NCBI RefSeq assembly: GCF_004324835.1
Contig: NW_021163049.1
Coordinates: 1,231,501-1,295,500 of the forward strand
Length of the DNA: 64,000 nucleotides
Source: Dendronephthya gigantea
Lineage: Eukaryota; Cnidaria; Anthozoa; Malacalcyonacea; Nephtheidae
Reading direction: 5' to 3'
Made by a program: the position numbers and the translations under genes. Below the pieces are notes generated by a model that was not told where the DNA came from, did not search any database, and saw only the letters and a program-made list of their open reading frames with translations. Shown here piece by piece: positions 34,148 to 45,060 of this stretch. Each line of letters opens with the position of its first letter. The stretch's first letter is position 1.

Positions 34148-36257
34148 TTACTCAGTTGGAAAAGGTATGACCTTATTCCAGCGTGGTTCATTGTAAAGTA
34201 CCCTGGGGTATACTAACTCTGGGAAAATATTTGCGAAATAGAATGTCTCAAGTTGTGTTATCACATTATTCCAAAAGGTGGTATTATATTCAACTACTTC
34301 AGAGTGCAACCAGACACCATTTGACACAACAAAATGACAAGCTATGTAATTACTACAAAAAAGTTGTTGCTGAACTTGATGATAGTACTTGTGCTTGTTG
34401 TTTATTTCAATGTTGGTTCCATTCTTCTTGTAGATTCTTAATCTACATAGGGTGTCCTCCATCGATTCACCTTCTTTAGAAGTTACATATTTTACTTCAA
34501 TCAAATTTCCTTTCTCGGTGATTCCATCAGGACTAGCACCTAAATAGGGATGACTTTCAGATATAAAAACCCACATTTTTTTACAGTATTTCCTGTTTCT
34601 TGACAAAACCTGTCAATAATCTTTGATTCCATCTCAATTCCCTTCTTCATTTGACATGTTTGTACCTTTGGTTTGTACATAAGTATTTCAGATATTGCCT
34701 TTGTTGGGCTTGTGCTTTTTTCAAAAGACATCTTTTTCCCTGTGATGCAGTTATTCTTGGCTTACGCACATTGTACCACAGCATGGAATTATGTTGGTCC
34801 CTGGTTTTGCTCTCAATTAGCTCACGGTTGTTAGCTGAATTAAACAAGCATTTTTTGACTTGTTCAGCCTTAGCAGAAATCTCATTTAGTGACATAGGAT
34901 TTGACTTGTCTGGTGAAGTTATTTTCCACAGATATTCATCAGGATGCAGGTTTTCTAAAATACCCTGTGACTCAGTTGCATCAGCAGAATTATCAGTAAC
35001 TTCTGGAAGATCATGTGGTAATATTAAACTTAAGCCCATCATCTTGCCAGTCTTTTCTTCAACCTCTTTTACTTTGTTATAAAAAGCTTTCAGGTCACAA
35101 CTTGAAGTACTTCTTTCATGGGGTGCTCGAACATCACCATACTCCTTTGCAAAATGTTTGGTTACCTTCCCATATTCATGTTTCTGAAATTTTACAGACT
35201 GGATTGGTTGTGATGTTAGTTTGCGTTTTCCTGCAGGAACATTCCATGTGCAAGGCTTTGATGTGCATGGTACATTTTCTGATGGTGTCTCACAAATTGC
35301 CTTAGAAGCTATCATACCATAATCCATACTAGTTTTGTCTTCTATTGAGAACAAAGTTGCTGCAAGGTGATTACATCGACCATCAACTCCAGCTGGACAG
35401 CAACAAAATGCATTGGAAATATCGCCATTCAACGAAAAGATAATCTTTACTGTGTACACTTTTCCCTTTTTCATTGATGGACGAACCTTGCTTAAAACGT
35501 AGTGATTATTGTCTTCTTTTTTGGAGAAAATCTGTAGTACATGGCCAGATTTATAAAAATTGTAGCCCTTAACAATAGGCTTTTCTGTGGACAACTGCTT
35601 TTTTAGTTCGACATCTTCTATCAAGTACTTCCAAATGTTGCGATAAGAAATTCTTGGGAGATTGACTGTTCCACACTCAAACCCAGAGGAAGGGAAATTT
35701 TCATTCTCTAGAGGGTGTACTTCTTCAGCAAGGCCAAACTCTACTCTTTTCTTTGCCAAATTTACACCACCATCTGGATCCACTAACTTTTTGTGTAGTC
35801 CGTTTTTAATGTAATCATTGACCCTGTTTTTTAAAGAAAACAGGACAATATAAATAAAACATATGAAAAGTTGAAGTTTAAACAAAACAACTTAAGAGAA
35901 AATCACATATCAAATATTACGAATAATGCATGAATTCACATCGTTTCTTATATCTTAGGAGAAGCAATTCTTGTAAAATTTTATATTTATTTAGGAGGGA
36001 TTAAAAAATAAAGCTTCTCTCCCATGCACATATCAAATAAAAGTTATCGATTTAAAAAACCTTGGAACCGCAAGTCAGTCTAGAACAAACCTTTTCACTA
36101 ACTCTTCTCGCTTCCCCGTGACTTTCGCACCACGGCATGATAACCACCGCTTCAAAACTGCAACTGTACATTGTTCCACGGGTTTTTGAAGTTTTGCACC
36201 TGGTATGTCTTCTTCTTCGAGTGCTAAATCACCCGAATTTGACCTTAATAAGTCCAT
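34148..36257 (-). CDS. ISL2EU accessory protein: SAP, SWIM finger and YqaJ exonuclease domains
   Basis: Two exons. Exon 1 (36257-36091) encodes SAP ([20 protein letters not shown]) and ends in phase 2 at GTTTGT. Exon 2 starts at 35823 after an AAACAG acceptor and completes the Arg codon. The SWIM finger is [20 protein letters not shown] (about 35400-35345). The YqaJ-type nuclease follows: [17 protein letters not shown] (about 34770), [12 protein letters not shown] (about 34545) and NLIEVKY. The frame shifts twice by one base, at an A run near 34720 and a T run near 34560; both are homopolymers and could be assembly errors. YqaJ enzymes are lambda-exonuclease-like, and in ISL2EU the protein is thought to help transposition, which is not proven. 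Mild decay or sequence error. Confidence 0.85.
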
Positions 36258-36318
36258 ATTTGTTTACATTTAAGTAAATAAACTTTTACAAATGTAAATT
36301 GAATTTGAAAAATTTACA

Positions 36319-36401
36319 TTTTCCCGCGTCCCATATTCAGCCCCATAATTCTATAGGGGGAAAACTCGGCACCAGTCTTCGTTTGAACTTCGGAAAGGGG
36401 A
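36319..36401 (-). repeat. Right terminal inverted repeat of ISL2EU
   Basis: Inverted copy of 32392-32474 with a single difference (C for T in GCTGAG/GCCGAG). Confidence 0.95.
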
Positions 36402-37293
36402 ATACCTAACAATCTTGCAGAAACAGCTCCTTTCACATTTCTTCTCTACCTCCGGATTCAACAAGTATGCCATTGAGATGCTAGTAAACATTTTGCAATG
36501 TCAAGTTTTATTGTCAGAAGCTGAAGCACATCATTGCAAATGGGCTGCTACTGTGAGTTGGAAAGGTGGTGCTTGCAAGAACATCAAGATTGACCTGTTC
36601 CAGGATAATCTCAACTGCAAAATGAAAAAGCTGATAAATTCCATGGGTGCAAACAAGACTGAGAAGGCAATTATCAAAGCAAAGCATCTGGAGAAATGAC
36701 AAAGATTGTGGAAGCTTTTGAGAGTCAAGTTAACATGCATCAGAAGTCTTCATTGCACTCTCACAGGTCGTCAGCAGAAGATGAACTTGTCATCCTTAAT
36801 GATTTGAGAACAAGTAGGCCATTCAAGAAGGATGACAACAGAGTGTACCAGTCATTTCTTGGTGTATCATATGATCCACACATTTGACATAGACAAATTT
36901 AAAGAATGAATTGAGAGGTATACAAACAATATATTAATGCACTATACTGTTTTAGGTGACGATTCAGAAAGTTTCTAGATTACTGCTGTACACATAACAC
37001 CAATTAGATACTTTTGTGTTATGTTATTTATATATTCTAGGGAAACACTATCCTATGATATGATGTTAGCACTAGTTTCCATCTATGAAATTGACGTGAC
37101 GTCATTGGCATAAATTAAATTCAAATCACAAATTAAATATTTTTCAAAACCGGAAATAGATCTTTTTAATAACTTTCATAATATTAGTTCCACTGGATTG
37201 TCGTTTGCGAAGAAATACAGAGTGAGAAAGCTTTCTTTGGCTACATGGACTGAAAAAAATTAAAGTAATAAAAATAATATAATCCACATATGA

Positions 37294-38520
37294 AAGACAC
37301 TTGGGACATATCCACCAAACATTTTTCCTTGTTAAAACGTCTTTTTTAATCTTGGCGCATCCTTGATGAAACCACTCATCACACTTATCACACCGAACCA
37401 TTTCTTGAGTGTGGATAGTTTTGGCACTCTCAAACCACGAAAGGCGACATAAACAGTAGAGCCAAACAATCACAGAATGTTGCTGGCATCGTATAAACCC
37501 ATCTTGCATTGTGTCTCGCTCTGAAAATTGGAACTTAACATTGCTTATGAGACATCTGGCCAAGTAAGTGACTTCGCATCATCTGCTGGTTCAGGTTCAC
37601 ACAAGATGGATCCTTCCCATAGACCAGGTTAGTGGCAAAAGCTATTGCAAAAACACCACAGTCAACAGAGTATTTCTGTTGCTGTACTGCTTTGACATTC
37701 ACCTTTATATGATCAGACTCTTCCTGCATCATGCTAGCAATCTGCTTTTTCACATGTGGGTTAATTATACCTTGGTACATACTGTCATAATAATTAGTTT
37801 CACCCTTTTTACACCCTTGGTTAGAAACACATATCCAGTGGATCTCACCATTGTGTGTAGAATTTGCACAAATTTCCCTTTGTGAACTGTAAAAAGAAGT
37901 TTTGGGCCAATTGTTGTATCTTCTAGTCCTGCCATATCAGAATTGGCCTCATGGAGTATGTTTTGGGCAATGTTAATTGATGTATCTGTTAGCATTGCAC
38001 CATTATTGATTAGTGATAATTCTTCCTGGTCAATAGATCTTTTTAGCCTTTTAGCTGGTGTGTGGCCAAAAGTGATAGATGTTATGACAACTTCTTTGTC
38101 ACCCAATTCCTCATTAGGCTTTATTGCAGCCTCCCTTTTTCTAGTTTTGTTCTTGCTCTTTTTACCTGTCTTTGAATCCATCTTTCCATTTTTGGTGATG
38201 CCAGACTGGGTGTCTTCATCTATATTTATATCTACCTGGTGTGACTTTCGCATCATTGATGCTAACTCACCAACTCTTGCTGAAATTTTTTTTTATTTGG
38301 TCTCAATGGCAGTGGCAGGTACTTATCATTTTTGGCTGTCTTTTGAACGTCAGTATCTGTATGCAATTCATTTTTGGGAGGAGCAATCTCACAGGCTAGA
38401 ACAGAATTTTGAACATTTTCTTTATCATCAGTAATTTGATGCTTTGACAAATTGTGCAGCAACAGTTTCAAGGCAGCACTGGTCTCTGACAAAGCAAATT
38501 GGGTTTTCTATATTGTATGT
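37294..38520 (-). pseudogene. Ulp1-type protease plus PHD finger gene relic
   Basis: Reverse strand, N to C. A basic linker region (38492-38262, PLRPNKKKFQQELVS) is followed by a Lys-rich segment and KLLFTVHKGKFVQIL. The Ulp1/SENP-like cysteine protease core comes next: GEIHWICVSNQGC (His), NYYDSMYQG (Asp), KYSVDCGVFAIAFATNLVYG (Cys), so the catalytic triad is preserved. A C4HC3 PHD finger ends the protein (LYCLCRL, RCDKCDEWFHQGC, WICPKC; 37470-37294). The frame shifts by one base near 37840 and again before the PHD part. It converges with the DUF6589-type gene, whose end lies 400 bp away. Ulp1-PHD proteins of this kind are multi-copy and element-associated in invertebrates, as I recall. Dead or nearly so. 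Confidence 0.75.
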
Positions 38521-39364
38521 CATTGTTGTTAGTTGTTTGAGAACTTCCCTGCAATTTCTGGCTGTAACTCCCAAATTCTTTTAAGAGCTACGCTGCTTTG
38601 GTGTGCTGTTAACGCCACAAATTGAACTCCACTAAATTCGATAACCACGATGATAGAATAACATGTGCGTGGAGAATGGTTATAAAATGTATTTTTAATG
38701 ATAAAGATTATAATACTGTGCGGTTGAAGGTATGGTGACTGATCGATCGGGTAACGGAATATTGGATAGAGTGAGTGCGGAATAGAAATATAGTTGGTAA
38801 CGTTCAAACTAAAAATACAAGAATTAAAGCGCACTAAGTCATGCAATCTAGACAAATCAAATACTATAACAGGCATGCATTAAATACGAATAAATCCACT
38901 AACATAGCTACATATGTTTACAAACTATAATAACACAAAGAAAGAGTCTTACTTAGTTGGCGCACACACCAAACTGCTGCTGAGTACCGTCGATAGAGTT
39001 TGAACATAAACAACTAATTGTAGAATAGAGCGACCTTACTCTAGTTGACAGTGATATACAATGAAACATTAAACTGGGTGCAGCTGCGTGTGTAGTCGCA
39101 GGAAGTAACAAAACGAAAATTAACGACGTACAATAACAATAACAAAGTTAGGGTTTCAAACCTACACTGGCTTCTTTTTGAGCTAATTTATCTGTTTTTA
39201 CATTATTTTCTTGGATTTTTTTAAATCTCTTTAATAATACCTGTGTCATTATTTGCACTGGTTTCATTGAAATCATCACTTGAGTAAGCTTTATTAGAAA
39301 GGTCAGCTGATGCTTTGCCTTTGGTAGGAATTAATTTGTCATCAAGAGAAATGTTTGGATGTTC
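38521..39364. other. Mostly unassigned; possible 5' exon of the Ulp1-PHD gene
   Basis: Near 38560-38530 the reverse strand reads SSVALKRIWELQPEIAGKFS, which may be an upstream exon of that gene. The rest, to 39360, is AT-rich without features. Confidence 0.35.
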
Positions 39365-42300
39365 TCTGTATCTGGTTGGCAGTGACAACCATTGCCATCA
39401 TGGAAAATTAGCAAAAATTGCAAAAAAGTGTCGACATGGTAGGCCAATGTGGCTGAAATCATAGCAGGTGCATTTTGGCATATTTGCCTCATCTCCAAAA
39501 CTTAGCTTGTACCAAGTGTCACATGATTGGGATTTCACTTTAAATTGGCCTGAACTGTAATCACCATCAACTTCAATGTGTTGTGCACAAATTTAAGCAG
39601 CAGATGTAATGTGACTCATGCAGTGTTTAATAAATAGTCTTGGCTCTTAAATATTGTGGCAGTTTTTAGTTATATTGTCTGTATCCATCACTGCTTTTTG
39701 TGTTGAGCTCTAGGTACCTAAATCAATTAAGTACAAGCGACACAGTTTAATTAAGAACATTTAAGAGTGAATGCTACAATAAACTTACTGGTTTTCTGGT
39801 AGATAAAATAGGTGTGCATGCATGCTTCTATAAATCAAAACTCAGCAACCCTGTTGTGAATTAGGTTTTTTCACAGTAATATGGGGTGTGTTCATGTATA
39901 AACACATTTACATGTTTACCTTGCATATTTGTCTGGCAAAAATTCTTCAATTACAACACTTAACATTCCACTTAAACTATTCTTGTTTCTGGTCGCCAGG
40001 TACTGATACTTTAGTGATTCATTCATTCATTCAACACCATTATTTGTGTTGATGTTGACCAGAAATCTTTCTTTTCTGTATGCCCAGACCCATCTCTGAA
40101 ATGTTTGAAAATTAGAAAGCAATACCACCAGCCCTTTTTCCTGTTCCATTTAGCCATTCCTGCGCGTGATCGGGATCAACTTGGTTAAACTTGTTAGATG
40201 AACATTTCACAACAAAGTTGCCTTCAACAAATTCTTCTTTCACTTCATCTGGGAGTTGCTCCATTTCTACAAGATAGACAATTCCCCAGCGTGCATAGTT
40301 GAAATAGTCGTGTGCATGAATAAAGGGATCATTTTCTTGAAAGATGCCAAATGCAACTCCCAGTTCCCTTCTCTCTGGGCACGTGTGAACATAAGCAAGA
40401 TTGAGAACATTTCTATACATTGCCACCAAAACTTGAAATTTACGTTTTGACATTCACCCGTAACAAATTCTGCCAGGGCTTGGTAGTATTGCTCTTCTTG
40501 AAAAATGGAAACAAATCCATCTATGTTGTGGTCATCCTTCGTCACCACCGACAATAAAAGACTGTACAGTTTGCTATTGTATTCTTGTAAGAATGACATT
40601 ACTTTCGGCATCAAAATTCTCCATAGGGCTTGGACAGTTATCTTATGGGCTCGCATTGCTTTACTATAAGCCTTGCCAGAAAAAACTAACTCTGCCGCTC
40701 CTTCTCCTAGTAAGCCACTTTCGATCCACATTTCATATAATCCACTTCCAGCCATATGCTTTCAAATTACCTAGAGGAAATTCATCAAAATGTGTAAACT
40801 GCCCAATCGTACAATCAGTTTTTCATTAAATTCTGGAATCTTCCACTTGAGTTCCATCAATTCGCAATACAGTGCTTGATCTACGGTAATTACAGTGTAG
40901 GCTTGCCCAAAGTGTTCTGACACAAACATACATCGCCTGATCACAGTGTTAAGTGTATCATACTCGTGGGCAGGAGCAAGAATAATTGGCATGTGTCCGA
41001 TAGATGTGGTTGTTGGGTTGGTGGTTGAGTAGTTTTGGCTAAATCTTGTCCATCCGGGTTTTTGCGAGCGCTCTTGGCAATAAACAAAGAATGCTTGATC
41101 TGCAGCTTGTGCTTTTGTTTCCACTTCCGATTGCTTGTTGTCTTTCTCAAAAAGATCGATGGTGACTGGCTGTTGAAAAACTGGTTTGGTGTTTCCTTCA
41201 CTGCTTTTAACAGAAGCGACATCTTGCAGATTTTTGGAACTTTTAAAGTTTCAGCGGCAGATATCTCAATTGCAACAAGCGGGTCTTGATTTTTGTTGTT
41301 ACTTCTTTGATATGCAGCCATTTGTGTCGCATGAAAAGTGTTCTTCCTATCTAGTGATTCATCCAGAATATCAATATTATCGGCTGTAAAATGAATAAAT
41401 GAATTTGTAACGAAATTTTTTGGTAGCACAGCACCACTTGTTGGATCCATTGACTCCAATGTATTTTTTGCCAGAGCGGTATCTATTTTCAGTAATTGCT
41501 TGTAACTAAGGCAATGACCTGCTTGATGAAACAGATTTACTAGATCTTTGGATCTTGTAGCCTGATGAAGGGTACTTGTGAGCCCAATATGTTTGGGTGT
41601 CCATTTTTCCCCCTTGCTGACACCGTATATCAAATCTTTCCGTGACGGAAACACTTTCCGTGTCTTCTCTTCACTTTCCAGTTCTAAATTGTCACTCTCA
41701 ATAACACTTTGACCCCCATATAAGAGAGAGAGAAACATATAAAGACTTTCTGGTATACAACCTACGGCATCTTCTTCATTTACCGACAATCCTTTGTGGC
41801 CAGCTTTTGCAATGATGACTCCTCTTATCTTCAGAGCTAAGGAATTTCATGATTGAGGAATTGAGGAATTTGAATGGCCATTTGTTAGCAAGCTCTACAT
41901 ACCTATTTTACACATCTATCAGTTGGTAAATATGACCTTGCTCTGCTCCACTCTCAAGTTCTTTGCATAGCCATGAAAAAGCAAGGTCTGTTTCAATGCA
42001 CTCCTTTTTTGTTTTTGATGTTGATCGCTCCAATGCTGTCAAACAAACTAAATGGTGTTTCCCTTCGGCTGCAATGAGGTCGTTGACACCAGCTAGGCAC
42101 ACAGAGAGCTTGTGATCGAGATAAGCAGATTCCAGAATCTTTTTGCACATAGACAATGTCATTATAGAAATAAGACGATCTTTAGGTTTCTCTGACTGAC
42201 AAAAAATACACTGATCCCACTTAAATGGCTGAATTGAGCGCCGCAAATTTCTCTCATTACCGCTATTTCCTCTTATATGTCCACCTGCAATAATTTTTTC

Positions 42301-43135
42301 TTGCACATGAAGATGTAAAACAATGGCATTTAAATACTGTATATAATTAAACAGTTATAAAATATTTAAAATTTACTTGCCTCGCCAATAACATGATCTC
42401 TGTGTTCATTTTCTCTAGTTAGCCAAATGCAAATCCTCGGCTCAAAAGGAGGCTTATCACCTTGAGATATTTTTCTGCTTTATATTCTCTGACATGTCTC
42501 TCCTCAACCGTGCTGTATCAGATCGGATCTATAAATAAATTTAATCAGAATTCATCTGGTAGTGTTTACCTGTACAATATAACTGACAAGTGACAAACAT
42601 TCACAAAAGTACATGTACACACAGTATGTACCTTCAGTTTTGGAAACTTGATTACTTCAGAAAGATGGATCTTTGATGGACAATCGAATTTAATTGTAGT
42701 CTGTGGCAGAAATCTCCTTTTTTTAAATGAATGATCTTCATTCTAGAAGGGTCCCGAAAATCATTCTTACATTTTGTAGAAGTATAAAAATTTTAGAACA
42801 AATTGCTATAAGATGTCTACCTCATTGGTTATGTGTTATTTGAAAAAAGATGTTACCACTAACATCATCACTAATAATATATAACGTGACATGGCATCTC
42901 TGAATGCCTCAGCTGAACAAGTTTGATCATTACTGTCAATTATGGATACAAATTACTACAGCCAGAATGTCAGAGGGCCTTACCTTTTCTTGTGATAGTT
43001 TCTTTTTAAATGCTTTTTTTCTGTCTGCCCCATGGTGACAGTCAAATACCTTTTTTGCAATTACAAAGAAAGGGCTTCCATCAAATGGAATATGACCATC
43101 ATTGAAAAATACCTTTCTAGACTTACCAAATGGGT
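39365..43135 (-). pseudogene. CARF-like DNA-binding / MULE-type / SWIM gene relic, interrupted
   Basis: Splice-bounded reverse-strand exons flank another gene. Exon A (43135-42984) reads FFNDGHIPFDGSPFFVIAKK then FDCHHGADRKK. Exon B (42700-42632, 23 codons) reads TIKFDCPSKIHLSEVIKFP. Exon C (42528-42378) has PPFEPRICIWLTRENEHRDH. Together they resemble the CARF-type (calcium-responsive factor-like) Cys/His region found upstream of MULE-like transposases. Downstream, 40098-39917 gives RWVWAYRKERFLVNINTNNG and SGMLSVVIEEFLPDKYA, the end of a MULE-like domain. Near 39520-39430 a SWIM finger reads CTCYDFSHIGLPCRHFFAIF. The expected MULE core is replaced by the gene at 40112-42306. There are stops in the downstream exons. 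Dead copy. Confidence 0.6.
40112..42306 (-). pseudogene. Element-type gene of unnamed multi-copy family, lodged between CARF/SWIM exons
   Basis: Reverse strand, N to C. A Cys-containing head (WDQCIFCQSEKPKDR, 42230) is followed by VGCIPESLYMFLSLLYGGQ, GEKWTPKHIGLTSTLHQATR and HFTADNIDILDESLDRKNTF with HATQMAAYQR (41390-41290). Then come VRLGSLHILMNFL (40790), SGLYEMWIESGLLGEGAAEL, and a tail FNQVDPDHAQEWLNGTGKRA (40190-40120). The order Asp (TADNID), mid-protein LGSLHIL, late DHAQEWLN suggests an RNase H-fold transposase; this is inference. I recall the family as common in cnidarians, echinoderms and fish but unnamed. Frames change at least three times. Its position between exons of another relic suggests insertion into that gene or a rearrangement. 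Confidence 0.6.
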
Positions 43136-43409
43136 CTGAAAAAAAGTCATTTTATAATGTAATTTAGAAGTTGTATACCTTTAGTAGCAGGCAAAAAATC
43201 ATGGTGATATTACTTATCACAGACACAGACAAAGCGTTGGGTGTTAATGGTAATTTACAACTATTAATAAACAAAAAATGAAAATTTTGGCAGGTTAAAT
43301 TCATTATTAAATTTTATAATTTGTTAAAATTATTAACAATTTATTAAAAGGGACTGTCTCTTAGGGTGTAGTTACTTCAACTTATTGGGTATGGATCCAG
43401 CTTGATCAG
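43136..43409. other. No gene recognised
   Basis: AT-rich spacer; the upstream exon of either neighbouring gene could lie here but is not visible. Confidence 0.35.
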
Positions 43410-43934
43410 ACACTAACAACTTTTGATTTGAGAAAAACAGTCGTACAAAAACTAAAATCTGCTGGACAACCACGCTATAAGATCAAGGAAATTACTGGTC
43501 ATGCATCGGAAGCATCTCTGAAAGATTACGATGTAATCAGCGAGGAAGAACGCAGGCAATTGTCCCATATCATCAGCGGTTACAGTGCGACGTCCCAAAC
43601 AACAACATCAATTCCTCCAGCTTCAATCGTATTGTCTTCCACAGCTTCTATATCTAACAAACAAAATCCATCAATTGTTCCAGTTCAAGCCAGGCAGCAA
43701 ATTGCGTCTGCATCTAACGCTATCCTTCGGCAAGAACAGCTGGACATTCCCACTATTGTTGACCGCGAAATATCGACCCTCGTGTCAAACAAAAACCCAG
43801 TTTCTTCGCTGGCTCCAGTTAGCATTGCATACAACAACTGTGTTTTCAATATTGGCAATCAGGCGGTAAACACGAACAATTCAACTGCCAGAAAAAGACG
43901 ACGAGCTGTTATCTTGGACTCGGATTCAGATTAA
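43410..43934 (+). pseudogene. C-terminal part of a Crypton-like tyrosine recombinase
   Basis: The frame gives FDLRKTVVQKLKSAGQPRY (the HxxR-box region, with Arg kept), then KEITGHASEASLKDYDVIS, with the GH box and the catalytic Tyr in LKDYD. A long Ser/Thr/Gln-rich tail follows, ending CVFNIGNQAV, RKRRRAVILDSDSD and a stop at 43934. AATAAA lies at 43939. That combination of RKT, GH and a Tyr in DY is what I know from Crypton-like recombinases of invertebrates. Only the last quarter of the catalytic domain is present, so it is a truncated copy or the last exon of a gene whose upstream exons are not visible. The encoded part has no break. Confidence 0.68.
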
Positions 43935-44203
43935 ACTGAAATAAACTTTGAACACGCTTTATAAAAACTCACGTTGAGACTGTTGACAGTTGAGTGTAGA
44001 ATAATTCAATTTAAGGAATGTTGTCATGTGATTAATCGGATATAATATCCGGAATTTAATAATATGTTAATTTGAATATGATAAATTTTAATAATTTGAT
44101 TATGATAAATTTTAAAAATTTGTGTAGAAGAATTATCGTAGAAAATTTAATATATTGCACTTCAAAAATTGTCTTTTTGTATTTTCCCCCTCTTTAAGTT
44201 TGA
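43935..44203. other. 3' spacer between recombinase and helicase tails
   Basis: Contains the AATAAA of the recombinase. AT-rich, with AATTTAATAAT-like short repeats. Nothing else seen. Confidence 0.4.
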
Positions 44204-44692
44204 TTACAGAAGATGGATAATTAATAAGTAATAGAACGAATTAAGTCGTGCAATTAATGCCAAATCATACTCCTGCTTAACAAATCCCGCTGTGCGGTCG
44301 GTTGATTTTGTAATCACTCGTATGATTTTGGCATTAATTGCACTCCTATTCGTTCTATTACCATTATAAATAAGCCACTCATGGCTTGCTATCTCTGCCA
44401 GCAGTCCTGTTTCCTGAAAATAAGCTTTCATGCTGCATGGAGGAACAACATGAATGATCTGGCGAACATCAGGTATATTCACACATATTCCGATAGATAT
44501 TGTGGCAAAAACAACACGAATAAAGCTGCATTTTGAACAGAGCTGTTTTAAAATTTCTTCTTTCATCTGATTTGTTTGTTTGAATGAAATTGTGCAATCT
44601 GCTTGAGGGGATTGGAAGATAATTAACAGGAAAATATTGTTGGGAATATAAAACTTTCTGGATGGGCAAATACAATGTGTTACAGCCGCCAC
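44204..44692 (-). pseudogene. RecQ-type helicase C-terminal fragment
   Basis: The reverse-strand frame includes MKEEILKQLCSKCSFIRVVF followed by ATISIGICVNIPDVRQIIHV and SMKAYFQETGLLAE. These correspond to RecQ helicase motifs V and VI (family form: ATxAFGMGVDxPDVRxVIH and SYxQExGRAGRDG). The Gly-Arg-Ala-Gly-Arg finger is altered to GLLAE, and GMGVD reads GICVN, so the enzyme would not work. The C-terminal end of the frame is made by a small hairpin insertion (44229-44360). The N-terminal helicase lobe is absent. RecQ-like genes are frequently multi-copy in element-rich invertebrate genomes. It faces the Crypton-like tail at 43410-43934. Confidence 0.72.
44229..44360. mobile_element. 132-bp hairpin MITE
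   Basis: The arms TAATAGAACGAATTAAG... (44229-44270) and ...CTCCTATTCGTTCTATTA (44320-44360) are inverted repeats of about 41 bp with a few differences, with a 49-bp loop. It interrupts the RecQ fragment. No target duplication could be fixed. Confidence 0.75.
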
Positions 44693-45060
44693 TTCTGGCT
44701 GACGTACTTCCGGGTTATGAGCCTTTTAAGGCCTGTTTGGTGAAGCACGCAAAAAGGATAGACATTTTCTTGAAGGCCTGTTGTCATAGTTTTATCTATA
44801 ATGTTTTTTTGCCAGAGACCTGTCACAGATATTTGTAAGTAGTTTGTTAATGTTTTTATGTCTCTATCTTGTATAATGTATCTCGAGGTATATCGTGTAA
44901 CTCCTGTGCATTCTTGTATTTGTATATAGCACCGTTATCTTAATAAAATATAAAATGAGAGCAAACATGTTGAAACTCAAAGCCCCATAACCAGTTGACA
45001 GCTTTAGGGCTATAGTGAAATATCTACGCAGCAACTGAAAACAGCTCTAGAAATTGCGTT
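44693..45060. other. Possible 5' end region of BEL/Pao copy 2
   Basis: AT-rich region upstream of the second BEL/Pao Gag. No primer-binding site or LTR edge could be fixed. Confidence 0.35.

Larger units (their letters stand above)
32392..36401 (+). mobile_element. ISL2EU-type DNA transposon, complete
   Basis: A 4010-bp element with 83-bp terminal inverted repeats (32392-32474 and 36319-36401) that differ at one position as read. AT is duplicated at the target (32390-32391 and 36402-36403). It carries two divergently placed, convergent genes: a THAP plus DDE transposase on the forward strand, and a SAP-SWIM-YqaJ protein on the reverse strand. This gene pair, the 2-bp AT target and the IS5-like DDE domain define the ISL2EU group of the IS5/Harbinger class. 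It is a young copy: near-identical ends and an open transposase. Confidence 0.93.
31968..36887 (+). pseudogene. DUF6589-family gene, split by the ISL2EU transposon
   Basis: An exon begins after acceptor TTTTCAG at 31967: LSFFCEKLNRRNVAVDVKHN, then VFDGVWCYSVNLLRSILLL. It runs to 32391, where ISL2EU starts. After the element, 36404-36887 continues in the same frame: LTILQKQLLSHFFSTSGFNK, WAATVSWKGGACKNIKIDLF, NSMGANKTEKAI. These match the pattern I know for DUF6589, with conserved NI..DL..DN.N...K and GAN.TEKA. Without the element and one copy of its AT duplication, the exon reads through without a stop until a one-base shift near 36697. The end is DPHI at about 36887. Function is unknown; the family is multi-copy and element-associated. 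The ISL2EU insertion disables this copy. Confidence 0.75.

Noticed and set aside
34651-35082. Forward ORF opposite the SAP-SWIM-YqaJ gene
   Set aside because: Shadow of the reverse-strand gene, whose domains and splice sites are convincing.
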